Part shown: positions 16,277 through 25,054 of the stretch, one piece after another | Layout: the number at the start of each line of letters is the position of its first letter | How positions within the stretch are numbered: the stretch's first letter is position 1 | Source: SAR324 cluster bacterium | GTDB taxonomy: Bacteria > SAR324 > NAC60-12 | Assembly: GCA_015231885.1 (NCBI GenBank) | Contig: JADGAT010000023.1 | Location: 1-57,023 of the forward strand | Reading direction: 5' to 3' | DNA: 57,023 nucleotides | Notes under the pieces: model-generated | Database searches by the model: none | Told to the model about the DNA's origin: nothing | What the model saw: only the letters and a program-made list of their open reading frames with translations | Program-made: the position numbers and the translations under genes

Positions 16277-16438
16277 ATTTTTGATATATTGTGCAGGCGA
16301 TGGAGGGTATTCAATATAGCCTGTGGCAGTATTGGAGGAAGTGGAAGTACTCGCGCCCCCCCCAGATTCTTGACTGCATGATACAAAGGTGGCAGAAATA
16401 ACAAACAGGAAAATCAATAATGGTATCAGATATCTCAT
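16259..16438 (-). CDS. Small lipoprotein
   Basis: About 59 residues. A lipoprotein signal peptide (LIPLLIFLFVISATFVSC, Cys near residue 21) is followed by a Ser/Gly/Thr-rich low-complexity stretch and a short Tyr/Pro-rich tail. AAGGAG precedes two consecutive ATGs (16441 and 16438); the second has the better spacing. The last five residues and stop are encoded by the end of a MITE-like repeat. It follows the TerB-like gene by 16 bp and is probably co-transcribed with it. Function unknown. Confidence 0.65.
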   Translation of the reverse strand: MRYLIPLLIFLFVISATFVSCSQESGGGASTSTSSNTATGYIEYPPSPAQYIKNLERRK

Positions 16439-16454
16439 CATCTCCTTTGCTTCT

Positions 16455-17135
16455 TCATCCGTTTTTTTTGAATTCTTCCAGTATCGGCAGCGCTTTTACA
16501 TGTTGGTGTGAGACAGGCAACTCTAAGATACGCACAACGGATTGAATGGCAATAAGCTCTTCCTCAGACACTCTCTCTCCTGAAAACACTCCTTCTCTGG
16601 AAGCTTCTGCAACAGCAATACAACTATCCAACAGCTCTGTTTTATATTCTTCTATTAAATCCGTAGGCATTTTATCAAAAACAGCATGAATTTTTTCGAG
16701 TTCCTGCAAAACATCTTCAGATGACATGGCTTTGACTGTATCCAGCAATTGTATTTTTTGTGCCTTATCTATGCCCACGGTTTGGACCATTTGCTGTCCA
16801 AAATCACTTTTTAGCGTGTCGAATCGCTGTTCTATGGTTAAAGTCTCTTTGAGGGAAACATCTTTATCAGCATAGCTGATCAAGTAAAGAACAAAGTAAA
16901 AGGACTCTTCCATCAGCTGCTGTTCTTCTCTGCTAAGCTTTTCGAGCGCAATGAGAAAACCACTCATCAAGTTAGGCAAGTGACGCTCTAACAATCGTTC
17001 TATTGCCGTTTCAGGGTCTGTGCGATTTTGTTTTGCATAATAATTGAGTCGATCCCACACCGTTTGGGGCAGCTTGACTTTAGCGGTCTTGTCTCCCTTT
17101 AACATAAGCGGTTCTTCAGAAAGGTTAATTTTCAA
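16455..17135 (-). CDS. TerB-like helical protein with possible RHH N-terminus
   Basis: 226 residues, predicted all-helical and cytosolic. Residues 17-55 (VKLPQTVWDRLNYYAKQ, then E-T-A-I-E-R-L-L) resemble a ribbon-helix-helix segment. The C-terminal half resembles TerB/DjlA-N domains: Y-A-D-K-D-V-S near 90 and a second half with A-S-R-E-G-V-F-S-G-E-R-V-S-E-E-E. TerB domains are linked to membrane-stress and metal-responsive complexes, with no catalytic activity established. Neither assignment is firm. Transcribed away from the lipoprotein terminator at 17192-17216, so it may have its own promoter. Confidence 0.6.
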   Translation of the reverse strand: MKINLSEEPLMLKGDKTAKVKLPQTVWDRLNYYAKQNRTDPETAIERLLERHLPNLMSGFLIALEKLSREEQQLMEESFYFVLYLISYADKDVSLKETLTIEQRFDTLKSDFGQQMVQTVGIDKAQKIQLLDTVKAMSSEDVLQELEKIHAVFDKMPTDLIEEYKTELLDSCIAVAEASREGVFSGERVSEEELIAIQSVVRILELPVSHQHVKALPILEEFKKNG

Positions 17136-17191
17136 TTCGATACAAATGGATTGACTGATAAATTCTTATCAAACTAAAAGGAGGAAATCAA

Positions 17192-17216
17192 CCCCCTCCT
17201 GGCAGACAGGAGGGGG
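17192..17216 (-). terminator. Strong GC-rich stem-loop after the large lipoprotein gene
   Basis: CCCCCTCCTG (17192-17201) and CAGGAGGGGG (17207-17216) form a perfect 10-bp stem with a GCAGA loop, 13 bp past the stop at 17230 on the minus strand. A short T-containing stretch (TTGATTT) follows on that strand. Best read as the end of the cyclase-barrel-FecR-lipoprotein unit. Confidence 0.75.
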
Positions 17217-17229
17217 AAAGAATAGGGTA

Positions 17230-19071
17230 TTATTCAACAGTCAGGATAAAGGGAAGGGAACCAGTCAACGGATTGACTAATTTCAAATAGTACGTTCCAG
17301 ATGTTTCAGGAGTGACGGCAAAAGATGTTTTTTCAGGCATCTCGCTTCCCAGCAAGTCATTTGATAAACTTTTAACAACCATCTGGCTGCTGTTGATCAA
17401 GTAAGCTTCCCATAGATTCACGGCACCCTTCAATCCTTCTATGGCAATAGTATATGTCTGCCCTGCCTGAAGGTCCAGAGAATAGTAACGAACGGAATTG
17501 GCTTCTATGGTTTCCACATTGACAAAAGCAGCAAATGTTTCTGCTGTTCCAACTCCACTGGTATCCGCCCAATTGGCAACATTGAGATCCAACAGACTTC
17601 CCTCAAAATTATCATTGACCACACGTCCAAAATAATTTTTCGTCAAATCAGGCAACAGGGTTTTGTAGTCAATTCCAGCTGTTTGAGCCACGCCTCCAGT
17701 CGTATCAGGTACAGGAAAACTAAGAGCCACTGAGGCAACAGGAGTGCTGCTGAGTCCTGATTCTTTTGTATAGAATTCCAGACGGCTGTTCTCTCCGAGA
17801 TATACATCCAGGAACAATTGATCATTTTCTATAGAAAATCCTCCAACTCGTGGAATACTTGAACAATCTTGTCCCAGGCGACTTAATTCTTCGGAACACT
17901 CCGCAGTATTTGCAAAATAAGCCCCGGTTGTTAAGTCCTGAGTGATTTGTGTGCTGATCAAAACACTAACCTCGTCAAAAAAACCAGCAGGAGCATTGCT
18001 TTCAGCATTAGCGCTGATTTCAGCACAGGACGATCCAGCAACATTTGCACAGGACGATCCAACGGCAGTGGCACTGGCAGAATCAGAAGGATTATAGAAA
18101 ATTGGCGCATCCAACTGATAAATCCCCAGGTTTGCCAGGGCATAACCGGAAGCCACCTGCTTGGTAGCAAAGATCTGGTCAAAAAAGCCTTTGCTGAAGT
18201 ATGCGCTGGCACCACTATAGGTAGTGGTTTTCCATGTTTTGATAATCCCCTGAGACAGAGCCGTATCATCAACTGCAGCAATTTTTCGATCATAAATCAC
18301 CAATGGCAAAGAGCCACATGTGTCACAGATCTTTGTTTCTGTACCTCGATAAAAGCTTTGATCACTGGTAGAATCAATTTCTACTTTGACAAAATAGGGG
18401 ATTGTTCCAGAAGTTAGAGAAACCGTATGACTGCTCCCACTTGTCTCTGTACTCACCGTTTGATTGTTTTCTTCTGCAAATTCAAGATAGTCTGGATTTT
18501 CATCATTATACAACACTTGAATATGAGTACCTGCAGGCAATTCCTGGTCTGTTTGGAATTGAAGAGCATAGTTCCCATCGACTTCTGTAACCGCCATGTT
18601 TGAAATAGAGACGTTCACTGCGGTGAGCATGCTCACAGGAACTTCTTTTTCTTCTCCAACTCCAACTGTAACCGCTTCTGTTTTACCATAGTAAAGTGCT
18701 GCATCAAGGTCTGTGATTCCGGTAACTGGAATTATACCAGAGAAAGCATACACACTGACCTCAATAACACCCGGCTGAATGGCGATCAAGACATCGTCAT
18801 TATCTTCAAATGAATCACGGTAGATAACTTTTCGGTTACTTAGAATGTTGAAAGAACTGCCAAAACCTTCTGTATCAACTTCTGTAGCCCTGACTTCAAT
18901 CAAAATAGACTGAACCGTCTCTGGGGCATTCACCCGGAGATACAAGTTCTCACCAGAAGGTGTTGCTTTGAAACTGGCTTGCATGGAAGAATCTGATGCC
19001 TGGTCACATCCAAACAGGAATAGAATCCAGCATAGACTTAAGAAAATGCTGATAAAATATCGAATTTTCAT
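17230..19071 (-). CDS. Large lipoprotein with C-terminal PPC-like beta domain
   Basis: About 613 residues. Signal peptide with lipobox L-F-G-C (Cys near residue 22), then several beta-rich segments. Residues about 30-170 look like a bacterial Ig-like/lipoprotein module (N-L-Y-L-R-V, S-I-L-I-E-V-R-A). The last ~100 residues match a pre-peptidase C-terminal (PPC)-like fold (VRYYSLDLQAGQTYTIAIEG and TSGTYYLKLVNP). In between lies a region with paired Cys and Ala/Ser-rich segments. Start set at 19071 because GGAGG lies 5 bp upstream (frame open to 19086). Begins 18 bp after the FecR-domain gene. It is probably held at the outer membrane; no enzymatic motif is visible. Confidence 0.8.
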   Translation of the reverse strand: MKIRYFISIFLSLCWILFLFGCDQASDSSMQASFKATPSGENLYLRVNAPETVQSILIEVRATEVDTEGFGSSFNILSNRKVIYRDSFEDNDDVLIAIQPGVIEVSVYAFSGIIPVTGITDLDAALYYGKTEAVTVGVGEEKEVPVSMLTAVNVSISNMAVTEVDGNYALQFQTDQELPAGTHIQVLYNDENPDYLEFAEENNQTVSTETSGSSHTVSLTSGTIPYFVKVEIDSTSDQSFYRGTETKICDTCGSLPLVIYDRKIAAVDDTALSQGIIKTWKTTTYSGASAYFSKGFFDQIFATKQVASGYALANLGIYQLDAPIFYNPSDSASATAVGSSCANVAGSSCAEISANAESNAPAGFFDEVSVLISTQITQDLTTGAYFANTAECSEELSRLGQDCSSIPRVGGFSIENDQLFLDVYLGENSRLEFYTKESGLSSTPVASVALSFPVPDTTGGVAQTAGIDYKTLLPDLTKNYFGRVVNDNFEGSLLDLNVANWADTSGVGTAETFAAFVNVETIEANSVRYYSLDLQAGQTYTIAIEGLKGAVNLWEAYLINSSQMVVKSLSNDLLGSEMPEKTSFAVTPETSGTYYLKLVNPLTGSLPFILTVE

Positions 19072-19089
19072 AGTGCCTCCTTTCATGAT

Positions 19090-19893
19090 TTAGTTATCTG
19101 GAAACTCAATTTGAACTCGAATCAAACTTCCTTTTACACGTGCCGCATCTTCTACAATTCGATCAAACTGTGCTTTGTTAAAGCCTTGTGTTGTATTTTC
19201 CTGAGACAGTTCGCGCGCATTGACTTGCTCCAGCTGTGTTGCCCTAGATGGCCGTGCAACCAGTCGAGACGATTCCAATAGGCTCTCACGAGAGAGTTCA
19301 AATGGAGATGAGGGGGCACTTCCGGCTAATGCGACAGAAGAAAAACCGCCTTTGATAGTGACTTCCTGCAGCACATCTCCCAAACGACTTTGTAAGGAAA
19401 CCGCACCTTCAAAAGTAGTCACCTGGGTTGTTTCAGAATTTGGCATTTCCGTAAGAAAATCTGTACCTTTTACTCCAATCGTTGCAGTACCTGCTGTCAT
19501 TTTAATATCTTTTTGTCCTTTCGCGGTATTGACCAAAGAGCGCACCTTACCGCCAAGCAGGCTCACTACTCCACGAGTGGCCTCTTCTTTGTCTTCTGAT
19601 ATGATGTATTCTTGTACAACAAAAGTCGTTTTTTCATCCAGGGTGAACAAGTCACCATCGTCTTCACTTCCTAAGATAACGATGCCTGTGCTTTCGCCCA
19701 AAGTCTGTAAGGTATCTTTAGCAAACACAGGTACAATTTCACCTTCTCCCATCTGCTGGGTTTTTCCCTCTCGAAGAATAACAACGGTTCCTTCTTCAAT
19801 CTCCAGAGTCCCCACTTGACTCGCAATGGCCACGCTATAAATCAAGCTTGCAAAAACCAGCATTCCCATGGTTTTTAGTTGCTTTTGAAACAT
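19090..19893 (-). CDS. FecR-domain periplasmic protein
   Basis: 267 residues. An N-terminal signal peptide (LVFASLIYSVAIA) is followed by a FecR domain: G-T-V-V-I-L-R, then a D-T-L-Q-T segment, L-D-E-K-T-T-F, G-G-K-V-R-S-L-V and the characteristic T-A-G-T-A-T-I-G-V-K-G-T-D-F. The C-terminal third is Ser/Arg/Glu-rich and helical. Classical FecR proteins relay outer-membrane receptor state to a sigma factor; stand-alone secreted FecR domains without a sigma factor, as here, have no settled role and are thought to act in envelope sensing or binding. GGGAGGG precedes the ATG. Sits between the barrel gene and the large lipoprotein gene in one transcription unit. Confidence 0.88.
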   Translation of the reverse strand: MFQKQLKTMGMLVFASLIYSVAIASQVGTLEIEEGTVVILREGKTQQMGEGEIVPVFAKDTLQTLGESTGIVILGSEDDGDLFTLDEKTTFVVQEYIISEDKEEATRGVVSLLGGKVRSLVNTAKGQKDIKMTAGTATIGVKGTDFLTEMPNSETTQVTTFEGAVSLQSRLGDVLQEVTIKGGFSSVALAGSAPSSPFELSRESLLESSRLVARPSRATQLEQVNARELSQENTTQGFNKAQFDRIVEDAARVKGSLIRVQIEFPDN

Positions 19894-20060
19894 AGACCCT
19901 CCCTCATTATTATTGGTTTAAATGTAATAAAATCCCCCAAGTCTGTTAGAATATTTTACCATCATAACCTTTTTCACGCAAGCAATTGAATCACAATCAA
20001 ACAGAAAACTTGTTGGACTCACACTATATTGATCACACTTGCCTGAATTTGGCTCAAAGA

Positions 20061-21428
20061 TTAAAAGAATGTTTCCCAGGATAAATCCAAGGAGCGTACT
20101 TCGCTATCAAATGTAAACTCATCAATACTGGAAAATGCCCGGGTATGACTGTACCCTGCCCGTATTTTTAAAGATGACTGATAGGCCCAGGTCAGACTGG
20201 TATAATCTGTTTGCCGTAGTGTTCTGCGGTTTTTGGCATCTTCCGTTTCTGTATCGCTGCTCGCTTCTGCTGTAAGCATATACTTTTCCTGATAGTCCGT
20301 GAGCCTTCCCTGAGTGCCCATATTCCATTGCAATTCTGAATTCAAGTCAGACAGGTTCCAGTTTTTTTCGTAAGAGACTCCCAGTCCTTTCTGAGCAAAG
20401 CGTTGTGCTTTTCCTTCAGCCTGATCGCTATAAACATTTGCCATTCCCTGGAGGCGGCCCTGCTTGGAAGGCAGGTAGTAAAACAGGTTATAATCGGCAC
20501 CAACGGATAACTGACTATCCCGGTCATGATCAGAATCATCAGGTTCTTCTTCAAAATTCCTTGAGATGAACTTCAGCAGCAGCATAGAAGAAAGGGACTC
20601 ATTGTGAACACGGGTATATGTTGGAACTAAAAAGTGAAAGGACGCGATATTTCCATTGTCTGTTGTTGAATTATCGTCGCTATCTGTTTTGGCATTGCCA
20701 AAAAATTTACTCCACGCATAAATGACATTCCACGCCTGCTGCTGTTGCCGCCAGGTATATTGTCCTGAGATGGTGTGAGAACGCAGTCCTAGATCTTTGA
20801 GTTCGGACTCATTGATTTCCTTATCTTCATAGGCTTCGGTAAGGTAAGAATACTGCAATTGGAATGTTCGTGAGGTATTTTTTGGTTTAACACGATATCC
20901 CAACACCAGTTCGCCTGAAGTCACTGCTGCTTTTTGCTTGTCTAAACCAGGGGAAAGGCCAGCAGGGAGGTGCGGAGCATTACTGTCAAGACGCTTACCT
21001 CCAGCAACTCTTGCAAACATGGCAACAGGGCGTTCTTCCGGAGGCAGGTTGGCATTTTTTAATTCTTCCAACTTTTTGGGATCTTCATCATAATAGACCG
21101 TGAAAACACGCTGTGTGTCGATCCCTTGCGCGTTTTTAGCTTCGACTGTAATGATGTTTTTACCTTTTTGAAAATGTAATTTTTTGTTAATGATTACAGT
21201 GGATTGTGGTTCAATATCCTGCGTTTTTCCATCGATCCAAACCTTTAAAACTTTTAATTCATCAGCGATAATGAGGACCCAGTTGTGTTCAGATTTATCC
21301 ACATAATTCACACTTGAGAGGTTCGGGGATAAAATAGAAGGAGGAGCAGATTCTGCAGCCCCCACCGTAGAATTTAAGCCTAACAGGATGATACAAATCC
21401 CCAGAAATGCTCGAATTGGACGAATCAT
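20061..21428 (-). CDS. Outer-membrane beta-barrel-like protein with Ig-like N-terminal domain
   Basis: 455 residues. Signal peptide (G-I-C-I-I-L-L-G-L-N-S-T-V-G-A). Residues about 30-115 form a beta-sandwich with K-V-W-I-D-G-K and N-I-I-T-V-E-A-K-N motifs typical of glucodextranase-like or Ig-like modules. Residues about 160-455 alternate polar and aromatic residues in many short strands (R-T-F-Q-L-Q-Y-S-Y, I-S-G-Q-Y-T-W-R), and the chain ends in Phe-Phe, the usual last residue of an outer-membrane barrel. No TonB box or plug is seen. Spacing to the cyclase gene upstream is 36 bp. Possibly a signal-receiving or secretion pore; function unassigned. Confidence 0.7.
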   Translation of the reverse strand: MIRPIRAFLGICIILLGLNSTVGAAESAPPSILSPNLSSVNYVDKSEHNWVLIIADELKVLKVWIDGKTQDIEPQSTVIINKKLHFQKGKNIITVEAKNAQGIDTQRVFTVYYDEDPKKLEELKNANLPPEERPVAMFARVAGGKRLDSNAPHLPAGLSPGLDKQKAAVTSGELVLGYRVKPKNTSRTFQLQYSYLTEAYEDKEINESELKDLGLRSHTISGQYTWRQQQQAWNVIYAWSKFFGNAKTDSDDNSTTDNGNIASFHFLVPTYTRVHNESLSSMLLLKFISRNFEEEPDDSDHDRDSQLSVGADYNLFYYLPSKQGRLQGMANVYSDQAEGKAQRFAQKGLGVSYEKNWNLSDLNSELQWNMGTQGRLTDYQEKYMLTAEASSDTETEDAKNRRTLRQTDYTSLTWAYQSSLKIRAGYSHTRAFSSIDEFTFDSEVRSLDLSWETFF

Positions 21429-21464
21429 AAAAAACTCCTGAAAAATAATTAAAACCAGAGAACT

Positions 21465-23738
21465 TTATTTTGATGTAGCAACATACACACCATCCCATTC
21501 TTGGGGAGGTGGTGCGATACGATATTCCTCGCAACGTGACAGAAATACGGAAGATGGTCCATCATCAGGAATCCGTTCCAGTACTCCTTTGAAACTTTTT
21601 TCTGCCTTGTCCCAATTTTTTTGACGATACAGATCCAAACCTTCGGCATAGATATCAAACGCTTTTTTTCGGTCGCTGTCGACCTCTCCTATACGTCCTA
21701 GAATCTCATATATACGAACGGGTTCATTTATTCCAATGACCCGAATTAAATCCAGTTCACGAGCTTCAATGGAATCTTTACATTCACCATAGGTCATCTC
21801 ACTCATCAGGATTTCATTCTGGTACATTTTATTCACCCCTTCCAATCGTGCGGCTAAGTTAACAGAGTTTCCCATCATGGTATAGTCAAAACGACTGCTG
21901 CTGCCCATGTTACCCACAACCATAGGCCCTGTATTGATGCCAATGCGGTGGAATAACTCTATACGCCCTTCTTTTCTCCATTGATGCCTCATTTCAGCAA
22001 GGCGATTCTGCATTTCGAGACACACCAATGCACCACGAGTTGCATGGTCTGAGAACTTGACGGGGGCACCAAAAAAAGCGATGATGGCATCTCCTTCAAA
22101 TTTGTCAACCGTCCCTTCATATTTCATGATGATGCTGCTCATTTCCGTCAAATATTCATTGAGGAGCTGCACTAATTGGGTAGGAGTCAATTTTTCAGAA
22201 ATGGAGGAAAATCCTTTCACATCAGAAAAAAGGGCGGTCATCACGCGTTCTTCTCCTCCCAGCTGAAGCATGTCGGGATCATCCATGAGTTGATTAATCA
22301 CAGCAGGAGAAAGATATTGCTGGAAAGCCACTTTAATGAAACGTTTGTCTCGGTCTGATATAAAAAACATGTATTGGGTGACACCACCTGCCGTAATCAG
22401 GATGCTCATCAATACATAGATATAACTGGGCCATGTCAATAAAGAAGTGACAGCGTATTGGTGGAACAACGTATACCCTATGACGATCGTGATGACTAGT
22501 GCAATGCTATAGCCTAATTTCATCCGGGGCATAACCAGCCCCAGGATTAAACCGATTGCCAGTATCAGTCCTAAGGTATACATATCATTGTCAAAATTGA
22601 GCCGGAAATAAGAGTCTGTTAATAAATTGTCAAGAAGGTTGGCATGCACTTCAACCCCTGCATATGCTTCAGAAACAGGAACGACTCGTAAGTCCAGAAT
22701 ACCTACTTCGGTCACTCCCATGAACACCATCTTTCCTTTGAGCTTTTCCGCTGGAACCGTCCGTTCAATGACATCAGCCATGGAATAGTGAGGGAAGGTT
22801 TTTTCAGGCCCTTTATAATTGATCAAAAACGAACCATCCGGGAATGGGTATAAACTTCTCTCTCCCATTTTGATTTCTAAGATCCCGGATTCATCTCCAA
22901 TTAACTCAATTGTTTCTCCTAAATAATTGGCAAGCATTTGCAGATCGAGAGAAGGATAAAACCTTTTGTTAACACGCACTATGGTTTGGACACGCCGGAC
23001 CACACCATCTTCGCGGTCAATTTGAACATTGAAGTATCCCTGTAATGGTTTTCTACCGGCAATTTTATTGATATTCAATTCAGGATAATAGCCTTCTGGC
23101 AACAGGGCTTTTTTCAACTTGCCATACCCTTTGATTTTTCTGATGGCAGAATGTCGCAGGCGCTTTTGTTCTTTTTTTACCTCTTCAGGAGAAAGATGGG
23201 CCACATTTTCTTCACTAAAAAAAGTATAACCGAGTACCACATTAGAAGTCTGGGCATATTGTCTTCCAAAAATAGCATCGCCATCTTCCTGCTCGGTAAC
23301 GGATCGCATATAATTGAGGAATTTTTCTCCTGCGGGTGTCTGCTGGACATGATTTTTGATATACTCCTGTTGAAAATTATGCGCTAAGCGCAGGTGATTG
23401 TCTGCAGCTTCAGAAAAGACAATATCAAATCCAATAGTGCCAACATGGTAGTATTCAGTCAGGCTTTTAACAGCCTGTGCAATAACACCCCGTGACCAAG
23501 GCCAGCGACCGTACTTGTCTACACTTTTGGCATCCACTGCCACAATGACAATCTGGTCGGTGTGAGCTACCGTGCCTCGATTTTTTTGAATAAAATCAAC
23601 CCATTTTTTATCCAGTAAATTCAAGTAATTGCTGGGCTCCGCAATATTATAGCTGTACAGCCCCAGCATGGTTGCTGTCAGGAATAATGAAATGCGCAAG
23701 GGTGTGAGTTTCAGAATCCAACTCAATACTTTTTTCAT
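21465..23738 (-). CDS. CHASE2-domain adenylate cyclase (class III)
   Basis: 757 residues. One N-terminal helix (LRISLFLTATMLGLYS), a periplasmic CHASE2 sensor domain (about 45-375; VDAKSVDKYGRWPWSRG, then IGFDIVFSE), three membrane helices (about 390-465) and a class III cyclase domain (about 500-690). Both metal Asp residues are present (FSDVKGFS and EGDAIIAFFG). The Lys in D-K-F-E-G-D and Thr in D-Y-T-M-M-G fit ATP rather than GTP as substrate, and the catalytic Asn/Arg are in NSVNLAARLE. A TPR-like tail follows. Expected product is cAMP. First gene of the minus-strand unit with the barrel, FecR and lipoprotein genes, so CHASE2 probably senses an envelope state linked to them. Confidence 0.92.
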   Translation of the reverse strand: MKKVLSWILKLTPLRISLFLTATMLGLYSYNIAEPSNYLNLLDKKWVDFIQKNRGTVAHTDQIVIVAVDAKSVDKYGRWPWSRGVIAQAVKSLTEYYHVGTIGFDIVFSEAADNHLRLAHNFQQEYIKNHVQQTPAGEKFLNYMRSVTEQEDGDAIFGRQYAQTSNVVLGYTFFSEENVAHLSPEEVKKEQKRLRHSAIRKIKGYGKLKKALLPEGYYPELNINKIAGRKPLQGYFNVQIDREDGVVRRVQTIVRVNKRFYPSLDLQMLANYLGETIELIGDESGILEIKMGERSLYPFPDGSFLINYKGPEKTFPHYSMADVIERTVPAEKLKGKMVFMGVTEVGILDLRVVPVSEAYAGVEVHANLLDNLLTDSYFRLNFDNDMYTLGLILAIGLILGLVMPRMKLGYSIALVITIVIGYTLFHQYAVTSLLTWPSYIYVLMSILITAGGVTQYMFFISDRDKRFIKVAFQQYLSPAVINQLMDDPDMLQLGGEERVMTALFSDVKGFSSISEKLTPTQLVQLLNEYLTEMSSIIMKYEGTVDKFEGDAIIAFFGAPVKFSDHATRGALVCLEMQNRLAEMRHQWRKEGRIELFHRIGINTGPMVVGNMGSSSRFDYTMMGNSVNLAARLEGVNKMYQNEILMSEMTYGECKDSIEARELDLIRVIGINEPVRIYEILGRIGEVDSDRKKAFDIYAEGLDLYRQKNWDKAEKSFKGVLERIPDDGPSSVFLSRCEEYRIAPPPQEWDGVYVATSK

Positions 23739-23910
23739 ATAACTTTGTTTCAGTGGTAAACAATACAGTAATAATGAAGCTATCAGTACTATTGTTTACT
23801 TGATTCAGTCCATTGAATCAATATTTAACTAATCATTTTTTGTAACTGGACTTTAATCATTTTGAGCCCGATACTGGACATAAAGAAAATATATTTTTTA
23901 TATCAACGAC

Positions 23911-24228
23911 TTAATCATGAAATCTGATGGTTTGGAGAGCCTTTTGGATATAAAGTACCGTCCTAGGGTATTTTTGAGGATTGATGTGATGCAGCCATCT
24001 TTTGAGAGTAATCCGGTCTCTCTTTTGCAACGCTTTGTCGACATCGGATTTTTTCAATGTGGAAGCAATATTTTCTGCTTTTGTGGCAATATTTTTCTGG
24101 ATTTCATTAATTTGATGGGGAGATGATGCCGCTTGATGTTGTTTCTTGGGCAACTCGGGGGTGCACCCCAGGCAAATCCAGATCAAAAAAGCAATAGGCC
24201 CAAGTGATTTAGTGAATAAATTTTTCAT
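23911..24228 (-). CDS. Small lipoprotein
   Basis: 105 residues. Lipobox L-G-C with Cys near residue 22, then a Gln/His/Ser linker and a Lys-rich helical region without known motif. AAAGGG precedes the ATG. Divergent from the gene at 24388; upstream of, and on the same strand as, the cyclase gene, separated by 172 bp, so it may or may not share its transcript. Function unknown. Confidence 0.65.
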   Translation of the reverse strand: MKNLFTKSLGPIAFLIWICLGCTPELPKKQHQAASSPHQINEIQKNIATKAENIASTLKKSDVDKALQKRDRITLKRWLHHINPQKYPRTVLYIQKALQTIRFHD

Positions 24229-24387
24229 TTTTCCCTTTCTTTTCCAACAGGCGTTTTATTTCTTCTTGAGCTTATGTTTTCATCATATTACGTTATTTGT
24301 GAATAAAAGGAACCATCCTGCTCATTCTAAAGAGGGTGTTTAGGCAAGCGTGAGATAAATACCACATATTCGGTTGGATTTTCAATT

Positions 24388-24966
24388 ATGAAACTCGCTT
24401 TTGAACTGTCTTTTTACGTATTTTTGTTTCTTTTTATTTTTGGAATGTTTCTTTTGATCTGGTTTTTTCGCTGGATTTTTGGGGAAAAAGATATTTTGAG
24501 TATTTTCCCTCATACCAGAGAAATCCCATCTCCTACCATGAATGAGGCTTTGCTGTTGTTCAAAAAAATGAAAGAACAAGTTTCCAATTCAACATCGAAT
24601 CGTCGTGCTCGACTTGCTGGAGATATGGACACGATGGATCGGCTTTTAGAAGAAATTGAATTTCGCACAAAAAATCAAAGGGCCAAATACCATCAACTCT
24701 GTAAAGATCGAGAAGAAACCTGGCATTATCTAAAAGATCTTGTCGAGGGCATGTCCACTTGGGAGCGAACGTTCGGTAAAAAAAAGAATTTTGAATACAG
24801 TCAGGGAGTCCAGCATTATAAAGATTTGGAGCAGCGTATTGAAAGAGCGGCTCAGCACATTTCGTTTCGGGAAGAACTGTTACTTGCAGAAGTACGCGAT
24901 AGAGAAATATTTCGACTGAATTACAGCATGCTGCATTCTTCGAAGGGAAATGCTTCTACGGAATAA
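24388..24966 (+). CDS. Membrane-anchored coiled-coil protein
   Basis: 192 residues. One hydrophobic helix (about 5-32, Phe/Leu-rich) anchors a cytoplasmic helical domain rich in Glu, Arg and Lys. Heptad-like spacing is visible at 85-120 and 145-185. No known motif. It opens a plus-strand gene run (MCP-like, zinc-ribbon-like, SUMF1-domain, recR, Cys-rich) with an 88-bp gap to the next gene. It may act as a structural or signalling partner of the MCP-like protein, which is inference from position only. Confidence 0.6.
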   Translation: MKLAFELSFYVFLFLFIFGMFLLIWFFRWIFGEKDILSIFPHTREIPSPTMNEALLLFKKMKEQVSNSTSNRRARLAGDMDTMDRLLEEIEFRTKNQRAKYHQLCKDREETWHYLKDLVEGMSTWERTFGKKKNFEYSQGVQHYKDLEQRIERAAQHISFREELLLAEVRDREIFRLNYSMLHSSKGNASTE

Positions 24967-25054
24967 GTTGGTTTTTCTTAGGATTTATTTTATATAAGTT
25001 TTATCGTGTAACAGCCCCATTGATTCAATCAAAGTCATTAATGAAAGGGAATGA

